DNA from: Polynucleobacter sp. UBA962
GTDB taxonomy: Bacteria; Pseudomonadota; Gammaproteobacteria; Burkholderiales; Burkholderiaceae
Length of the DNA stretch: 9,108 nucleotides
Direction of reading: 5' to 3'
NCBI GenBank assembly: GCA_002292975.1
Contig: DBCI01000058.1
Span: 5,645 to 14,752 of the forward strand
This document shows, one piece after another, positions 1 to 6,072 of this stretch (its first letter is position 1; each line of letters opens with the position of its first letter). The translations under genes were made by a program, and so were the position numbers. Below the pieces are notes generated by a model, which searched no databases, was not told the origin of the DNA, and worked only from the letters and a program-made list of their open reading frames with translations.

Positions 1-88
1 TCTTGGTGTCATCGAGCGGAAGAGGCTGGGCCAAACTCTCTTAAAGAGTTCTCCTTACGTCTGCGACGTTACTCCAACTAAGTCATAA
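1..88 (+). other. Possible 3' end of an unidentified plus-strand gene
   Basis: Two plus-strand frames stay open from the window edge, ending at TAA 79-81 (last residues LRLRRYSN) or TAA 86-88 (last residues CDVTPTKS). The third plus frame closes at 42-44, and the minus frames close early. A terminator directly downstream also has a T-rich tail on the plus strand, as expected for a gene arriving from the left and converging with rpmG. I cannot tell which frame is used, and I do not recognise the protein. The stretch might also be non-coding. Confidence 0.25.
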
Positions 89-118
89 AAAAACCCGCAC
101 TAAGCGGGTTTCTTTTTA
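84..118. terminator. Bidirectional intrinsic terminator after rpmG
   Basis: The arm AAACCCGC (91-98) pairs perfectly with GCGGGTTT (104-111) around a 5-base loop. On the minus strand the stem is followed by seven T (87-93, partly within the stem), a classic Rho-independent terminator 19 bases or so past the rpmG stop. On the plus strand the stem is followed by TTTCTTTTT, so it can also stop transcription from a convergent gene to the left. Confidence 0.9.
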
Positions 119-129
119 TAGGATCCAGA

Positions 130-297
130 TTATTTGATCTTTGTTTCTTTATATGCCACGTGCTTACGAACCTTGGGATCAAACTTCATGATCTCCATTT
201 TTTCCGGTTTAGTTCTTTTGTTCTTTGTAGTGGTGTAGAAGTGACCAGTGCCAGCACTGGACTCCAACTTAATTTTTTCTCTTGCGCCCTTAGCCAT
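130..297 (-). CDS. rpmG: 50S ribosomal protein L33
   Basis: This encodes a 55-residue basic protein beginning [20 protein letters not shown] and ending [11 protein letters not shown], which is the length and nearly the sequence of bacterial L33, a small protein of the large ribosomal subunit near the tRNA exit site. It has no cysteine, so it is the zinc-independent (C-minus) form, as in E. coli. It lies 11 bases after the rpmB stop. Its Shine-Dalgarno AAGGA (310-306, minus strand) overlaps the rpmB TAA and sits 8 bases before the ATG, which suggests co-transcription and translational coupling. A strong terminator follows. Confidence 0.97.
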   Translation of the reverse strand: MAKGAREKIKLESSAGTGHFYTTTKNKRTKPEKMEIMKFDPKVRKHVAYKETKIK

Positions 298-308
298 CTA
301 GATCTTCC

Positions 309-542
309 TTAAACTTGACCGCGAGCACGAAGATCGGCCAAGACAGAATCGATTCCGTTCTTGTCGATGATGCGTAAACCAGCATTCGTTAAACGAAGGC
401 TAACCCAACGATTTTCAGATTCAACCCAAAAGCGACGATTTTGCAAATTAGGCAAAAAGCGACGTTTGGTCTTATTGTTTGCATGGGAAACATTATTGCC
501 AACCATCGGCTTTTTCCCAGTGACTTGGCAAACTTTTGCCAT
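309..542 (-). CDS. rpmB: 50S ribosomal protein L28
   Basis: The 77-residue product begins [20 protein letters not shown] and contains [20 protein letters not shown] and the C-terminal [17 protein letters not shown], all hallmarks of proteobacterial L28, which binds 23S rRNA in the large subunit. Length is normal for the family. The start is fixed by a strong Shine-Dalgarno, AGGAG (553-549 on the minus strand), 6 bases before the ATG. It is the first gene of rpmB-rpmG. radC lies 98 bases upstream in the same direction, the same radC-rpmB-rpmG order as in E. coli. Unlike several neighbours, this gene has a normal short 5' leader. Confidence 0.98.
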   Translation of the reverse strand: MAKVCQVTGKKPMVGNNVSHANNKTKRRFLPNLQNRRFWVESENRWVSLRLTNAGLRIIDKNGIDSVLADLRARGQV

Positions 543-571
543 GACACACTCCTTTATTACGAAAAAACAAG

Positions 572-577
572 ATTGTA
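572..577 (-). promoter_or_regulatory. Candidate -10 element of the rpmB-rpmG promoter
   Basis: TACAAT on the minus strand (577-572) matches the sigma70 -10 consensus at five of six positions. It would give a transcript start near 565 and a leader of about 22 bases holding the rpmB Shine-Dalgarno. I do not see a convincing -35 box 16-18 bases upstream. Read-through from radC is also possible, because no terminator separates the two. Confidence 0.4.
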
Positions 578-640
578 GCAGGCATCGAGCGATTAGGGCT
601 AGAGTATGCCTGGGCCTAACTAAACAATACTAGCTATAAG

Positions 641-1501
641 TTAGCAATCACTATCATTATTTGGCTTATTTAAAAGGCCGGCGTCTGAAAATGAGAAAAA
701 TCCATGCCCTGCAACAATACAATGATCCAGTAGATTAATTTCAACCCAAGAGAGAGCCTCTTGAAGGTCTTTGGTTATCAATTCGTCTTGAGGGCTTGGT
801 AGGGGGTTGCCCCCCGGGTGGTTATGCGCCACGATCAGGGAGCTAGCGTTTCGCCCTAGGGATTCTTTAATAATCTCTCTTGGGTAAATTGCAGTGCGGT
901 CAATTGACCCTCTAAAAAGCTCCTGGCACTCAATGAGTCGGTTGCTAGAGTCTAGATACAGGCATAAGAAAACCTCATGGGGCAATCGTCCAATTTTGGT
1001 CTGCAAGAACTCTCTGACTTGGAGGGGGGAACTAAAAATAGCTCCTTGATAAAGGGTCTCTTGAAGACAACGCTTGACAAGTTCATAAGCAGCTTGAATT
1101 TGAGCCCACTTTGAGAGCCCCATACCGAAGCAGTTGCAAATATCTTCAGGATTTGCGTGCACCAGCCCTTGCATTCCCTGAAAACGGGCTAAAAGATCTT
1201 GGGCAAGAGAAACAGCACTTTTACCCTTTACACCTGCCCTTAAAAAAATAGCCAATAACTCCGCATCAGATAGGGAGCGGGCCCCCTGGAGGCGTAATTT
1301 CTCCCGAGGCTGTTGAGCTTTGGGCCAAGAAGGGATTGGATGGTGTTGGGACTCTCTCGCTACAATTGGCGTATGAGTGAGCTTATCGTTACCCCCAACG
1401 CTTTTTTGACCCTTAATTACCGTCTGGCTTTGCCCAACGGGGAGGACTACATCAATACCTTTGAGGATCGCCCTGCGACCATGCAGCTGGGAACGGGTCA
1501 A
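641..1501 (-). CDS. radC: RadC family JAB1/MPN-domain protein, start uncertain
   Basis: The recognisable protein starts near the residues PIPSWPKAQQPREKLR (about position 1339) and runs to 641, roughly 230 residues, the usual RadC length. The N-terminal part carries REKLRLQGARSLSDAELLAIFLRAG and a helix-hairpin-helix region around GMGLSKWAQIQAA. The C-terminal JAB1/MPN metal-binding domain shows EVFLCLYLD and the JAMM signature AHNHPGGNPLPSPQD, with both His and the Asp present. HNHPGG replaces the more common HNHPSG. Despite its name, RadC has no firm repair role; family members are treated as putative metal-dependent hydrolases. No ATG, GTG or TTG exists where the family starts. The only usual in-frame start is TTG at 1501, used for these coordinates. 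It adds about 54 residues antisense to the first 43 codons of fkpB. An AGGGGG lies 5 bases or so before that TTG, but may be chance. Identity is sure; the start is not. Confidence 0.9.
   Translation of the reverse strand: MTRSQLHGRRAILKGIDVVLPVGQSQTVIKGQKSVGGNDKLTHTPIVARESQHHPIPSWPKAQQPREKLRLQGARSLSDAELLAIFLRAGVKGKSAVSLAQDLLARFQGMQGLVHANPEDICNCFGMGLSKWAQIQAAYELVKRCLQETLYQGAIFSSPLQVREFLQTKIGRLPHEVFLCLYLDSSNRLIECQELFRGSIDRTAIYPREIIKESLGRNASSLIVAHNHPGGNPLPSPQDELITKDLQEALSWVEINLLDHCIVAGHGFFSFSDAGLLNKPNNDSDC
1361..1372 (+). promoter_or_regulatory. Putative leaderless promoter of fkpB-ispH (TACAAT + 6 nt)
   Basis: TACAAT at 1361-1366 is followed by six bases and then the fkpB ATG at 1373. A sigma70 start is expected about 7 bases after the hexamer, that is on or beside the A of ATG. 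No Shine-Dalgarno lies in the 30 bases before that ATG. A weak -35-like TTGGAT is at 1336-1341, with a long 19-base spacer. The hexamer lies within the uncertain 5' part of the divergent radC frame. Confidence 0.6.
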
Positions 1502-1819
1502 TTTGCCCCCTGTTTTGAAAAGGTATTAATTGGTGCAAAAGTCGGCGAGAAACGCTCTGCCACAATTACGGCCAGAGATGGCTTTGGGGAATCTAAGCCC
1601 GAATTAGTGCAATGGGTTTCCATGGAGACCTTGGTCTGCAATACGGACGAGGTCTCAGAATTTAAACCTGGCGATATTGTTGAATTTAATGCACCAGGCG
1701 GGGCACAATACGCAGGAGTATTGCAGTCGATGAATGAGGAGGGCGCGTGGTTCGATTTCAACCATCCCTTAGCGGGTAAAGATCTCAGTTTTGAAGCTGA
1801 AATAGTTGCTATTTTGTAA
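1373..1819 (+). CDS. fkpB: FKBP-type peptidyl-prolyl isomerase, SlpA/FkpB type
   Basis: This 148-residue protein is predicted to catalyse proline cis-trans isomerisation and act as a chaperone in the cytosol; no signal peptide is visible. It opens with [20 protein letters not shown], where the first FKBP strand is expected. [27 protein letters not shown] is the conserved FKBP core, [13 protein letters not shown] lies before the inserted IF (chaperone) segment, and the end [21 protein letters not shown] closely resembles E. coli SlpA. The ATG at 1373 is preferred because it matches the family N-terminus and has a -10-like hexamer exactly 6 bases ahead. An ATG at 1340, with a weak AGGG 7 bases or so upstream, would add 11 residues that look unlike the family. 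ispH begins 10 bases after the stop, and fkpB-ispH adjacency is also found in E. coli. Confidence 0.93.
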   Translation: MSELIVTPNAFLTLNYRLALPNGEDYINTFEDRPATMQLGTGQFAPCFEKVLIGAKVGEKRSATITARDGFGESKPELVQWVSMETLVCNTDEVSEFKPGDIVEFNAPGGAQYAGVLQSMNEEGAWFDFNHPLAGKDLSFEAEIVAIL

Positions 1820-1829
1820 ATACCAAACC

Positions 1830-2789
1830 ATGTCAAATACGAGCACATCACACAACTCCCCTGAAATTTTGTTGGCGCAACCGCGCGGGTTTTGTGCAGG
1901 TGTTGACCGTGCTATCAATATCGTGAATGAGGCATTGAGTCGTTTTGGTGCCCCCATTTACGTTCGCCATGAAATTGTTCATAACAAATACGTGGTGGAT
2001 GAGTTGCGCGAGAAGGGCGCAATATTTGTTGATGAGATTGAAGAAATTCCAGAAGGATCGATTGTTATTTACAGTGCGCACGGAGTCTCGCAAGAGGTCC
2101 GTAAAGAAGCCGAGAGTCGCGGCTTGCAAGTGTATGACGCCACTTGCCCTTTGGTAACCAAAGTTCATGTTGAGGTCGTGAAGTTGTGTAAAGATGGCTA
2201 CACGGTATTTATGATTGGTCATGCTGGACATCCTGAAGTAGAAGGCACCATGGGCCAAGTAGATAAAGGTATCTTCTTAATTGAGAGTATTGCGGATGTA
2301 GAAAAGCTTACTTTCTCAGCCAATGAGAATTTAGCCTTTGTCACGCAAACCACCCTATCGGTAGACGAAACTAAAGAAATTGTGAATGCACTCACCAAAA
2401 AGTTCCCTAAAATTATTCAACCTAAGAAGCAAGATATTTGCTATGCCACGCAAAACCGCCAAGATGCGGTCAAGTTTATGGCTCCTCAAGTAGAGCTAGT
2501 GATTGTCGTGGGTAGTAAGGCAAGTTCGAACTCTAATCGCCTGCGAGAATTGGCTGAAAAACTTGGCGTACCGGCCTACATGGTGGATGCCCCAGAGCAG
2601 CTTCAGGCAGAATGGTTTGTAGGCAAGAAGCGTATCGGTCTTACAGCAGGAGCTTCAGCGCCAGAGAGTCTAGCGCAAGCGATCGTAGCGCGCATTCAAG
2701 AGCTTGGCCCACGCCAAGTACGCTCTTTAGACGGCGTTGTGGAAGATGTGACTTTCTCCCTGCCTAAAAATTTAACCCATCCAAGTTAA
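1830..2789 (+). CDS. ispH: 4-hydroxy-3-methylbut-2-enyl diphosphate reductase
   Basis: IspH (LytB) is the last enzyme of the MEP pathway. It reduces HMBPP to isopentenyl and dimethylallyl diphosphate with a [4Fe-4S] cluster. The 319-residue protein has all three cluster cysteines: C22 in [14 protein letters not shown]106 in [12 protein letters not shown] and C204 in [10 protein letters not shown]. It also has substrate-site residues in EIVHNKYVV (H51), SAHGV (H84) and [11 protein letters not shown] (H134, E138), as well as [18 protein letters not shown] and TAGASAPES. Length is typical. The ATG at 1830 is chosen because the conserved region starts 11 residues later; the earlier TTG at 1806 lies inside fkpB. 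No clear Shine-Dalgarno precedes it, and the 10-base gap after fkpB suggests co-transcription and perhaps translational coupling. The aminotransferase gene converges 17 bases past the stop. Confidence 0.98.
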   Translation: MSNTSTSHNSPEILLAQPRGFCAGVDRAINIVNEALSRFGAPIYVRHEIVHNKYVVDELREKGAIFVDEIEEIPEGSIVIYSAHGVSQEVRKEAESRGLQVYDATCPLVTKVHVEVVKLCKDGYTVFMIGHAGHPEVEGTMGQVDKGIFLIESIADVEKLTFSANENLAFVTQTTLSVDETKEIVNALTKKFPKIIQPKKQDICYATQNRQDAVKFMAPQVELVIVVGSKASSNSNRLRELAEKLGVPAYMVDAPEQLQAEWFVGKKRIGLTAGASAPESLAQAIVARIQELGPRQVRSLDGVVEDVTFSLPKNLTHPS

Positions 2790-2806
2790 GCGGGAAGTAT
2801 TGAGGC

Positions 2807-4006
2807 TCAAACTACTTTCTTAAGAAGTGTTCTTAAGATTGCACACATCGTCATGATTTCTTCATGAGAGACCGTGAGAGCGGGCATAAAACGAAGAAGA
2901 TCGGGACGAGGAGAATTAATCAGCAAGCCTTCAGGTTGATGCTCTCTCGCTAAATCAACTAATTTTCCACCAATATCCTTACCCAGCATTAAGGCACGCA
3001 GTAATCCTTTACCTCGCTCGCCTTGAAGGCTGAACTCAGAAGATAGCTTTAGTAATTCGGATTGGAGCAATGCACCTTTAGTGACAACCGATTGCAAAAA
3101 TCCTGGAGCTAGCAGCTGCTCGATTACGCTAATTCCAACTGCGGTCATCAAGGCATTTCCGTTATAAGTACCGCCTTGATCTCCCGGCACAAAACAGGCA
3201 ACCTCATCCCTACAGAGTAGCGCAGCTAATGGTACGCCTCCACCGATCCCTTTACCCAAGGACATGATGTCAGGTTCAATCCCATAATTTTGATAGGCAA
3301 ACAACTTACCAGTTCGGCCAAAGCCCGCTTGAACTTCATCAACAATTAACAGCAGATTATGTTCTTTAGTCAATTGGCGTAAATCGCGCATGAACTGATC
3401 ATCGCATGGAATCACACCACCTTCACCTTGAACTGGTTCCAGCATCACCGCCACACTCTTATCAGTGATGCATTTCTTCACGGAGTTAATATCGTTAAGC
3501 TCTGCTTTTGGAAAACCCGAGACTTGCGGCGCAAACATCGTATCCCAACCAGGCTTACCCGAGGCACTCATAGTTGCCAACGTGCGTCCATGGAAACTAT
3601 GGTCAAAGGTAATAATTTCGTAGGCCCCATTTTTATGGAGTTGACCCCACTTTCTAGCTAGCTTAATCGCACCCTCATTTGCTTCTGCACCACTATTTGC
3701 GAAGAAGACTTTATCAAAGCAGCTATTTTCAGTTAATAGATCCGATAAACGGATCATTGGCTCGTTGTAAAAAGCAGGACTCGGATTAATTAATTTTTGG
3801 GCTTGCTGATGCAAGGCGTTCACAATCCCAGGATTGCAATGACCCAAACAATTGACAGCCCAACCTTGTAAAAAATCTAAATAGCGTTTGCCATTCTGGT
3901 CGGTTAGCCACGAACCCTTTCCCTCGACCATGACGATGTCAGGCCGTTTAGTGATAAACATCACCGAATGGGCATCAACGGGACGAGGGTCAATAGGTTT
4001 GTTCAT
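2807..4006 (-). CDS. argD: Class-III PLP aminotransferase, acetylornithine type
   Basis: The 399-residue product is a class-III (fold type I) aminotransferase. Visible elements, in order, are the N-terminal [26 protein letters not shown], the phosphate-binding [17 protein letters not shown] (about 104-120), [30 protein letters not shown] (189-198), [13 protein letters not shown] with D223 for the PLP pyridine nitrogen, and [15 protein letters not shown] with the Schiff-base lysine K252. [10 protein letters not shown] supplies the phosphate-contacting threonine of the other subunit. It matches Burkholderiales proteins annotated as acetylornithine transaminase (arginine biosynthesis). The family also includes succinylornithine, GABA and ornithine aminotransferases, so the substrate is inferred. 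ATG 4006 is preferred over TTG 4021: no Shine-Dalgarno is present, and TATGAT lies exactly 6 bases before the ATG. The reductase gene ends 56 bases upstream on the same strand. Confidence 0.85.
   Translation of the reverse strand: MNKPIDPRPVDAHSVMFITKRPDIVMVEGKGSWLTDQNGKRYLDFLQGWAVNCLGHCNPGIVNALHQQAQKLINPSPAFYNEPMIRLSDLLTENSCFDKVFFANSGAEANEGAIKLARKWGQLHKNGAYEIITFDHSFHGRTLATMSASGKPGWDTMFAPQVSGFPKAELNDINSVKKCITDKSVAVMLEPVQGEGGVIPCDDQFMRDLRQLTKEHNLLLIVDEVQAGFGRTGKLFAYQNYGIEPDIMSLGKGIGGGVPLAALLCRDEVACFVPGDQGGTYNGNALMTAVGISVIEQLLAPGFLQSVVTKGALLQSELLKLSSEFSLQGERGKGLLRALMLGKDIGGKLVDLAREHQPEGLLINSPRPDLLRFMPALTVSHEEIMTMCAILRTLLKKVV
2818..2838. repeat. Perfect AT-rich inverted repeat at the ispH/aminotransferase junction
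   Basis: TCTTAAGAA (2818-2826) pairs with TTCTTAAGA (2830-2838) around a GTG loop. This 9-base-pair stem falls in the last codons of the aminotransferase and 29 bases past the ispH stop. Neither strand has a following T-run, so it is not a standard terminator. It could be a 3'-end processing or stabilising hairpin for the ispH transcript, or chance. Confidence 0.45.
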
Positions 4007-4018
4007 TACGTAATCATA
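4007..4018 (-). promoter_or_regulatory. Putative leaderless promoter of the aminotransferase (TATGAT + 6 nt)
   Basis: On the minus strand TATGAT (4018-4013) is followed by TACGTA and then ATG at 4006. The hexamer matches TATAAT at five of six positions and puts the expected transcript start at the ATG. There is no Shine-Dalgarno before the ATG and no clear -35 box. This would give the aminotransferase its own promoter in the 56-base gap after the reductase gene. Confidence 0.5.
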
Positions 4019-4062
4019 CAAAAGATCGGCAAATAATGGGTATTTAGCCTACCCACTTAGGT

Positions 4063-5109
4063 CTAAGCACCCACTAAATCAGCCTCACTGGTAAAGGAAT
4101 CGGCAAAAAACTCATCTTCAGGTAGCTGACACTCTCTAACAAAATCAGTTCGAGCTGCCTGAATGACGACTGGCGCCCCGCAGGCATAGACCTGGTATTT
4201 AGAAAGATCTGAGAAGTCTTGCATGACTGCGTGATGGACAAAGCCAGTTCTTCCGGTCCATCCATCATCAGGTAAGGCCTCCGATATGACGGGGGTGTAA
4301 TGAAAGTTTGGGAGTGAGAGTGTAAATTCGTGGCAGAGGGCATCCATGTATAAATCCTTTGGACGCCTGCCGCCCCAGTAAAAATAGATCTCTCGGCGTA
4401 TCTTTTTCTCCTGAATATGAAGCAATATGGCTTTAATTGGTGCAAAGCCTGTACCAGATGCTAAAAAGATAATGGGTTTCTTAGACTCTTCTTGTAAGAA
4501 GAAGCTTCCTAGGGGACCCTCAAAGCGCAAGATATCTTTTTCTTTAATCTGCTTACCATCACTGGATTGTCCAAAGAGGGGGTCGGTAAATAAGCCGCCC
4601 GATAGATGACGAATATGTAGCTCGAGTGGCCCCTCCTCGTGCGGCGCACTTGCAATTGAATAAGCGCGTCGTTTATTGTCTTTAAGTAGGAACTCTAGAT
4701 ACTGTCCTGCCAAGAACTGGAAACGCTCACTCGCAGGAAGCTGCAACTTCAAAATAGCTACATCGTCACTTGGAAATTGGATTGTATTGATTCGGCAAGG
4801 AACTTTACGAACCGGTATATCCCCACCACCTTGAACCTCACGCACATCGATGAGGAGGTTGGATTGTGGATGCGCACAACATAATAGAGTGGCGCCAGCC
4901 GTTTCATCTGATGGATTTAAGGCGCTCTGGCTATGGTCCCCATGAGATACCTTTCCCGAGAGGAGCTTGCCTTTACAGGAGCCACACGCACCATTTTTAC
5001 AACCATAGGGTAGGTTAATGCCTTGACGAAGAGCTGCCTCGAGAACGGTCTCATCGCCCTCTACCAAAAACGTTTTACCACTCATCTTTAGCTCAACCTG
5101 ATACGACAA
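4063..5109 (-). CDS. 2Fe-2S ferredoxin/NAD(P)H-flavin reductase fusion, AscD-like
   Basis: The 348-residue electron-transfer protein has a plant-type [2Fe-2S] ferredoxin domain (about 1-92), with cluster cysteines in YGCKNGACGSCKG (C37, C42, C45) and LLCCAHP (C77 or C78). A ferredoxin-NADP+ reductase module follows: FAD-binding RAYSIAS (148-154), NAD(P)-binding LASGTGFAPIKA (217-227), YACGAP (308-313) and the C-terminal FFADSF. It should pass electrons from NAD(P)H through FAD to the iron-sulfur centre and on to an unknown partner. Such proteins are often named CDP-6-deoxy-delta-3,4-glucoseen reductase, but no deoxysugar genes lie nearby, so that role is unsupported. The start is TTG at 5109, with AGGAG 8 bases upstream, giving MSYQVELKMSGKTF as in the family. 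In-frame ATG codons at 5133 (before the Shine-Dalgarno) and 5085 (inside the domain) fit worse. It is divergent from the SDR gene. Confidence 0.88.
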   Translation of the reverse strand: MSYQVELKMSGKTFLVEGDETVLEAALRQGINLPYGCKNGACGSCKGKLLSGKVSHGDHSQSALNPSDETAGATLLCCAHPQSNLLIDVREVQGGGDIPVRKVPCRINTIQFPSDDVAILKLQLPASERFQFLAGQYLEFLLKDNKRRAYSIASAPHEEGPLELHIRHLSGGLFTDPLFGQSSDGKQIKEKDILRFEGPLGSFFLQEESKKPIIFLASGTGFAPIKAILLHIQEKKIRREIYFYWGGRRPKDLYMDALCHEFTLSLPNFHYTPVISEALPDDGWTGRTGFVHHAVMQDFSDLSKYQVYACGAPVVIQAARTDFVRECQLPEDEFFADSFTSEADLVGA

Positions 5110-5122
5110 TTCCACTTCTCCT
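5107..5122 (-). promoter_or_regulatory. Shine-Dalgarno that fixes a TTG start for the reductase
   Basis: AGGAG (5122-5118, minus strand) lies 8 bases before TTG 5109-5107. This is the best ribosome-binding site of the region, and the TTG produces the expected family N-terminus, so it decides the start. Confidence 0.8.
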
Positions 5123-5134
5123 AATAAAAACATT

Positions 5135-5146
5135 ACGATGCTGGGT
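5135..5146 (+). promoter_or_regulatory. Putative leaderless promoter of the SDR gene (TACGAT + 6 nt)
   Basis: TACGAT (5135-5140) is followed by six bases and then ATG 5147, the same geometry as at fkpB, the aminotransferase and glnS. No Shine-Dalgarno precedes either ATG 5138 or ATG 5147. The hexamer overlaps ATG 5138, so if it is the true -10, that earlier ATG is not in the transcript. A clear -35 box is not seen. Confidence 0.45.
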
Positions 5147-6049
5147 ATGACTTGTATTTCTTCTGCATTTCGTCGCCCCCGAATCCTCATCATTGGCTGT
5201 GGGGATATTGGACAACGCGTTGTTGCCCATTTAGGCAAAACACAGGCCAAACCAAAAATCTTTGCACTGAGCTCAAGCCCAGAGCGCTTTGCAGCACTGC
5301 GCCAACAAGGCATCACACCCATCGAGGGCAACCTTGATCACCCAGAGACCTTGTGGCGAATTACCCGCTTAGCATCCAATGTGATTCATCTAGCGCCCCC
5401 TCAAAATGAAGGTGAAAACGATTTACGAACACGCAATCTCATCCAAATTTTATCCCAGGGGGCAGGATCTGTCAGACGCTTTGTTTATGTAAGCACCACG
5501 GGGGTATACGGCAATCGCCATGGTGATTATGTGGATGAAACCAGCACGCCCTTAGCAAGCAGTGCGCGTTCCAAGCGACGTTTGGATGCTGAATCTGTAT
5601 TGCGCCATTGGGCAATTCATCAGGGTGTCAATCTCAGCATTTTGAGGGTGCCTGGGATTTATGGCCCCAATCGCTTACCGATTGAGCGGTTAAATGCAAA
5701 AACACCCGCCCTCAATAGTAAAGAGGATGCGTATTCCAACCACATTCATGCAGATGATTTAGCCAGACTTGTTCTTGGAGCCCTTTTTATTGGAAAGCCT
5801 CAACGGATTGTGAACGCGTGTGACGGCAGTGAGCAAAAGATGGGGGACTATTTTGATGAGGTTGCAACTGCTCTAAATTTACCAAAACCTAAACGCTTAT
5901 CTCGGGAAGAAGTTCGTTCTGCAGTAAGCCCCATACTTTGGTCGTTTATGTCTGAATCGCGGCGTGTTCGTAATACACGACTGCCCGAGTTAAAACGCAA
6001 ATTACTCTACCCGACAGTAGCTGACTACCTAAAGACCCTTAAAAGATAG
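5147..6049 (+). CDS. NAD(P)-binding SDR/epimerase-like protein, atypical active site
   Basis: The protein has 300 residues (303 if ATG 5138 is used). A Rossmann N-terminus, RPRILIIGCGDIGQRVVAHL, carries the dinucleotide motif GCGDIG (17-22). FVYVSTTGVYGN (112-123) is the SDR strand-5 region, and LSILRVPGIYGPNRLP and NHIHADDLARL are typical of extended, epimerase-like SDRs. The usual YxxxK is not intact: the aligned stretch reads SARSKRRLDAE (139-149), with Ser or Ala in place of the catalytic Tyr. This resembles the YeeZ-like atypical SDR group of Proteobacteria, whose substrate is unknown. It is probably cytosolic, with no signal peptide or membrane segment. Only 28 bases separate the divergent reductase start from ATG 5138. 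The gene converges on glnS with a 3-base gap. Nucleotide-sugar epimerase activity should not be assumed. Confidence 0.82.
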   Translation: MTCISSAFRRPRILIIGCGDIGQRVVAHLGKTQAKPKIFALSSSPERFAALRQQGITPIEGNLDHPETLWRITRLASNVIHLAPPQNEGENDLRTRNLIQILSQGAGSVRRFVYVSTTGVYGNRHGDYVDETSTPLASSARSKRRLDAESVLRHWAIHQGVNLSILRVPGIYGPNRLPIERLNAKTPALNSKEDAYSNHIHADDLARLVLGALFIGKPQRIVNACDGSEQKMGDYFDEVATALNLPKPKRLSREEVRSAVSPILWSFMSESRRVRNTRLPELKRKLLYPTVADYLKTLKR

Positions 6050-6072
6050 TAATTACTTCCAGCTATCTTTTA
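6040..6072. terminator. Candidate shared terminator hairpin containing both convergent stop codons
   Basis: TAAAAGATAG (6040-6049) pairs with CTATCTTTTA (6063-6072) around a 13-base loop. The left arm ends exactly at the TAG of the SDR gene, and the glnS TAA (6055-6053) lies in the loop. One arm is A-rich and the other T-rich on each strand, as in bidirectional terminators, but the stem is poor in GC and no extra T-run follows. Activity is inferred. Confidence 0.45.

Noticed and set aside
34..50. Small inverted repeat AACTCT...AGAGTT near the left edge
   Set aside because: Only six base pairs with no T-run; it is within what may be coding sequence.
581..610. Imperfect inverted repeat (GGCAT...ATGCC) upstream of rpmB as an autoregulatory leader
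   Set aside because: It lies upstream of the likely -10 element, so it would not be in the main rpmB transcript, and the stem is interrupted by mismatches.
361..633. Plus-strand open frame opposite rpmB
   Set aside because: It is the antisense of a clear ribosomal protein gene and lacks a ribosome-binding site.
1498..2258. Minus-strand open frames opposite fkpB and ispH
   Set aside because: They are shadows of two well-supported genes on the other strand and show no recognisable protein features.
4007..5109. Reductase plus aminotransferase as a deoxysugar biosynthesis operon
   Set aside because: The aminotransferase is class III with acetylornithine-type motifs and appears to have its own promoter. 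No nucleotidyltransferase or dehydratase lies nearby.
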